Both the position numbers and the translations under genes were made by a program. Under the pieces are notes generated by a model. That model had not been told where the DNA came from. It saw only the letters and a program-made list of their open reading frames with translations, and made no database searches. Positions 35,814 to 37,585 of a DNA stretch of 37,585 nt are shown here, in pieces. This stretch comes from Bacteroidota bacterium (GTDB taxonomy: Bacteria; Bacteroidota; Bacteroidia; Chitinophagales; Chitinophagaceae), in assembly GCA_963169635.1 (NCBI GenBank), contig CAUJDL010000080.1:1-37585 (forward strand), read 5' to 3'. The first letter of the stretch is position 1; each line of letters begins with the position of its first letter.

Positions 35814-36452
35814 TTATTTTTTAAAGAAGAATTTTATAATAACAGGCAGTGTAACAATTAGTACAATTGCAAGAATAATAAATTCTAAATTTTTTTTCAC
35901 CCAATCATTATCGCCTAAAATAAAGCCTAGGCCTGTTAAGGTACTTACCCACAAAATTGCACCAACAATATTAAAAAATGTAAATCTTTTTAAATCCATA
36001 TTTAATGTACCAGCAATAATAGGTGCAAATGTTCTGATAATAGGTAAAAACCTTGCAACTGCAATAGTTAAGCCTCCTTTTTTTTCATAAAAATCTTTTG
36101 CGGTATTGATATGTTTTCTTTTTAAATACCAAGTATCTTCTTTTCTTTCTATTAAAAATTTAAATTTATAGCCAAACCAATAACCAAAATAATTACCTAA
36201 TATGGTAGAGGCCATAAATAACAACATCCAAAATGGTAAGTTTAACATAGCAGTACTAAATGGATAATGTGTTTCATTGACAGAAGCGATTACCATACCT
36301 GAAATAAATAATAATGGATCGCCGGGAAGAAAAAAACCAAAGAAAATACCTGTTTCAATAAATAAAATGAGTACTACTAAATATAGCCCTCCATTTTTCA
36401 TTATCCAATCTGGGTTTAATATATGCTGAAAGAAATCTACAATTATATCCAT
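35814..36452 (-). CDS. DedA-family membrane protein (VTT domain)
   Basis: A 212-residue protein with four to six hydrophobic stretches. It has the DedA motifs FLPGDPLLFISGMV near residues 41-54, NYFGYWFGYKF, and RFLPIIRTFAPIIAGTLNM near 138-156 with the conserved arginines. DedA proteins are associated with lipid scrambling, including undecaprenyl phosphate recycling, and membrane homeostasis; a link to the polysaccharide locus is only suggestive. It probably forms an operon with the TerC-like gene. A one-mismatch -7 box (CACTTTTG) lies in the 82-bp gap before it. Confidence 0.9.
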   Translation of the reverse strand: MDIIVDFFQHILNPDWIMKNGGLYLVVLILFIETGIFFGFFLPGDPLLFISGMVIASVNETHYPFSTAMLNLPFWMLLFMASTILGNYFGYWFGYKFKFLIERKEDTWYLKRKHINTAKDFYEKKGGLTIAVARFLPIIRTFAPIIAGTLNMDLKRFTFFNIVGAILWVSTLTGLGFILGDNDWVKKNLEFIILAIVLIVTLPVIIKFFFKK

Positions 36453-36534
36453 GCGTTAGTTAGTCTTAAAATTAGCTGTTGTTTTTTTGTTGTGCAAAAG
36501 TGTAAGAATTATAACAGATATTTTGTTAATTATA

Positions 36535-37585
36535 TTAAAATTTAAATTGAAGCCTAAGTGTAAAAATATTATCTGCTATATTTTTATCAAATCCAGATAA
36601 GTTAGTTGTTTTTTCGTTACTTATCCAATCGTAATATGTAGTAAGTTTTAATTGATTATTTATTTTCCATAATAATCCTACCCCCCAAGTATTATAAGCA
36701 ATATCGCCTTTGTCTGTACCAAATAAACCAATATCGTTTTTAGCAACTTTTTTATTAGGGTCATAAATATCGTACTTTACAATAAGGTACAATGGAGTTT
36801 TGCCTAACTCTTGTAATAACGAAATATAAGCACCTGCAAAATTTCTGATATAAGTATCGTGTGTGGGAAGTGTAGTATAATTAGGACTTTTAGAATTATC
36901 TTTTTCTCCTGGTTGTGTACCAAAAATATATTCTGCTAAAATTTCTGTTTCTCCAAAATTAGTTGTAGTTGTAAATTGAACATCTGCACCAAAATATTCT
37001 CTTTTAGCAAATGCTCCTAAATTGTTGGTATTAGTATTTACAACAAATTTTTTATTCTGCATGGTATAAACATTTGCAGAACCTTGATAAACAAAACCTC
37101 TATAATAAGCTATACCACCACTCATATTTGTTTGCTTATGTAATTTTTTTTGAAAAGATAAATGAGCAATAAAATCTTTTTTACTATCCATATCTATCTT
37201 AATGCCATTACCTGCCATAAGTGCAACATCTAATTTTATATTGTGCCAAGCAGATGTTTTAGGTGCTTGAAGAGAAAGCATTGCACCTAAATCTCTTTCT
37301 TCAGGAAAAAGTGTTGTAATAATATTAGCTCTTTCTGGTGATGCTCTTTTTGATGATGAATGATTTACTTCGTAACCAAAAGGACGATTAAAAACGCCTA
37401 CTCTAAATGAACTTGCAGTTTTACCAGGATCTGTAATATTGATAAATGCTTCTTTTACACCAATACCTTTTTCTGTAATATCTAATTGAAAAACTCCTGT
37501 TGCAATTCCTATTTCATACATCATTTTTACTCTACCTCTTCTAATACCAAAACGACTAAAGTTTTTATTTAAGTCTGTATTATCA
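36535..37585 (-). CDS. OprO/P-type porin, 5' end cut by the window
   Basis: The reading frame is open from the stop at 36535 to the right edge, so the start lies beyond it. The visible 350 residues include FGIRRGRVKMMYEIGIATGV at the edge, VKEAFINITDPGKTASSFRVG, NRPFGYEVNHSSSKRASPER, and a C-terminal strand ending in phenylalanine (IFTLRLQFKF), as in outer-membrane barrels. The alternating strand pattern and these motifs match phosphate-selective porin O/P proteins, although phosphate selectivity cannot be inferred in Bacteroidota. An internal Met-Met at 37524 is not a start, because conserved sequence continues upstream of it. Confidence 0.87.
   Translation of the reverse strand, partial: DNTDLNKNFSRFGIRRGRVKMMYEIGIATGVFQLDITEKGIGVKEAFINITDPGKTASSFRVGVFNRPFGYEVNHSSSKRASPERANIITTLFPEERDLGAMLSLQAPKTSAWHNIKLDVALMAGNGIKIDMDSKKDFIAHLSFQKKLHKQTNMSGGIAYYRGFVYQGSANVYTMQNKKFVVNTNTNNLGAFAKREYFGADVQFTTTTNFGETEILAEYIFGTQPGEKDNSKSPNYTTLPTHDTYIRNFAGAYISLLQELGKTPLYLIVKYDIYDPNKKVAKNDIGLFGTDKGDIAYNTWGVGLLWKINNQLKLTTYYDWISNEKTTNLSGFDKNIADNIFTLRLQFKF

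Noticed and set aside
37524-37585. Porin start at 37524
   Set aside because: Conserved barrel sequence continues in frame upstream to the window edge, so the Met there is internal.

Overview
The window is AT-rich DNA typical of a Bacteroidota chromosome, probably Chitinophagaceae-like (family level is inference). Support comes from the gene families (SLBB-type export protein, TatC with the long periplasmic insert, HscA with the N-terminal extension, stand-alone DsbD-alpha protein, OprO/P-type porin), the lack of Shine-Dalgarno sequences, TAnnTTTG-type -7 boxes, and a GxxExxY gene inside a repeat array. No rRNA, tRNA, CRISPR array or transposase is visible.

Layout. 1-1120: an array of about ten 80-90 bp hairpin-forming repeats interrupted by one GxxExxY (PDDEXK-fold) gene. 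1258-19174: a plus-strand surface-polysaccharide locus: SLBB export protein, Wzz-like chain-length protein, flippase, EpsG-like polymerase, three glycosyltransferases, a sugar-phosphate nucleotidyltransferase, an SDR epimerase, gmd-fcl (GDP-L-fucose), a UDP-glucuronate-epimerase-like enzyme and rfbB-rfbC-rfbA (dTDP-sugar). It ends in a clear terminator. A Fic gene with its own operator-like palindromes is inserted inside this locus. 19175-19591: a tandem family of hairpin repeats. 19592-27027: plus-strand housekeeping genes (kbl, class D beta-lactamase, tatC, rpiB, acyl-CoA synthetase, AIM24-like protein, corA). 27038-37585: minus-strand genes (yggS-like, hscA, RDD protein, dsbD, DsbD-alpha protein, purQ, BRO-N/Fic fusion, terC-like, dedA-like, and a porin cut by the right edge).

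The polysaccharide genes form a Wzx/Wzy-type pathway. Nucleotide sugars (GDP-fucose, dTDP-6-deoxy sugar, a 4-epimerised UDP-uronate) feed glycosyltransferases on undecaprenyl carrier; the flippase moves repeat units, the EpsG-like protein polymerises them, and the Wzz/SLBB pair controls length and export. No initiating sugar-phosphate transferase, no rmlD and no heptose partner genes are in the window.

The most striking observation is that two unrelated Fic genes sit in the same unusual arrangement. Each is a roughly 1.3 kb cassette lying upstream of, and co-oriented with, an intact gene (a nucleotidyltransferase in one case, purQ in the other). Each is preceded by a duplicated fragment of that gene's own 5' end. 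The first repeat is 48 bp and perfect; the second is a 51-bp repeat plus a 19-bp purQ fragment, with a 79-bp deletion that removed the promoter box and start codon from the remnant. This looks like duplicative, target-restoring insertion (for example single-crossover integration of a circle) without a recombinase gene. The first Fic gene also has three tandem 40-bp palindromic units over its promoter and start, matching an autoregulatory operator for its C-terminal winged helix. A further notable case is DsbD, whose fused alpha domain has lost its redox cysteines while a separate DsbD-alpha protein encoded just upstream keeps them.
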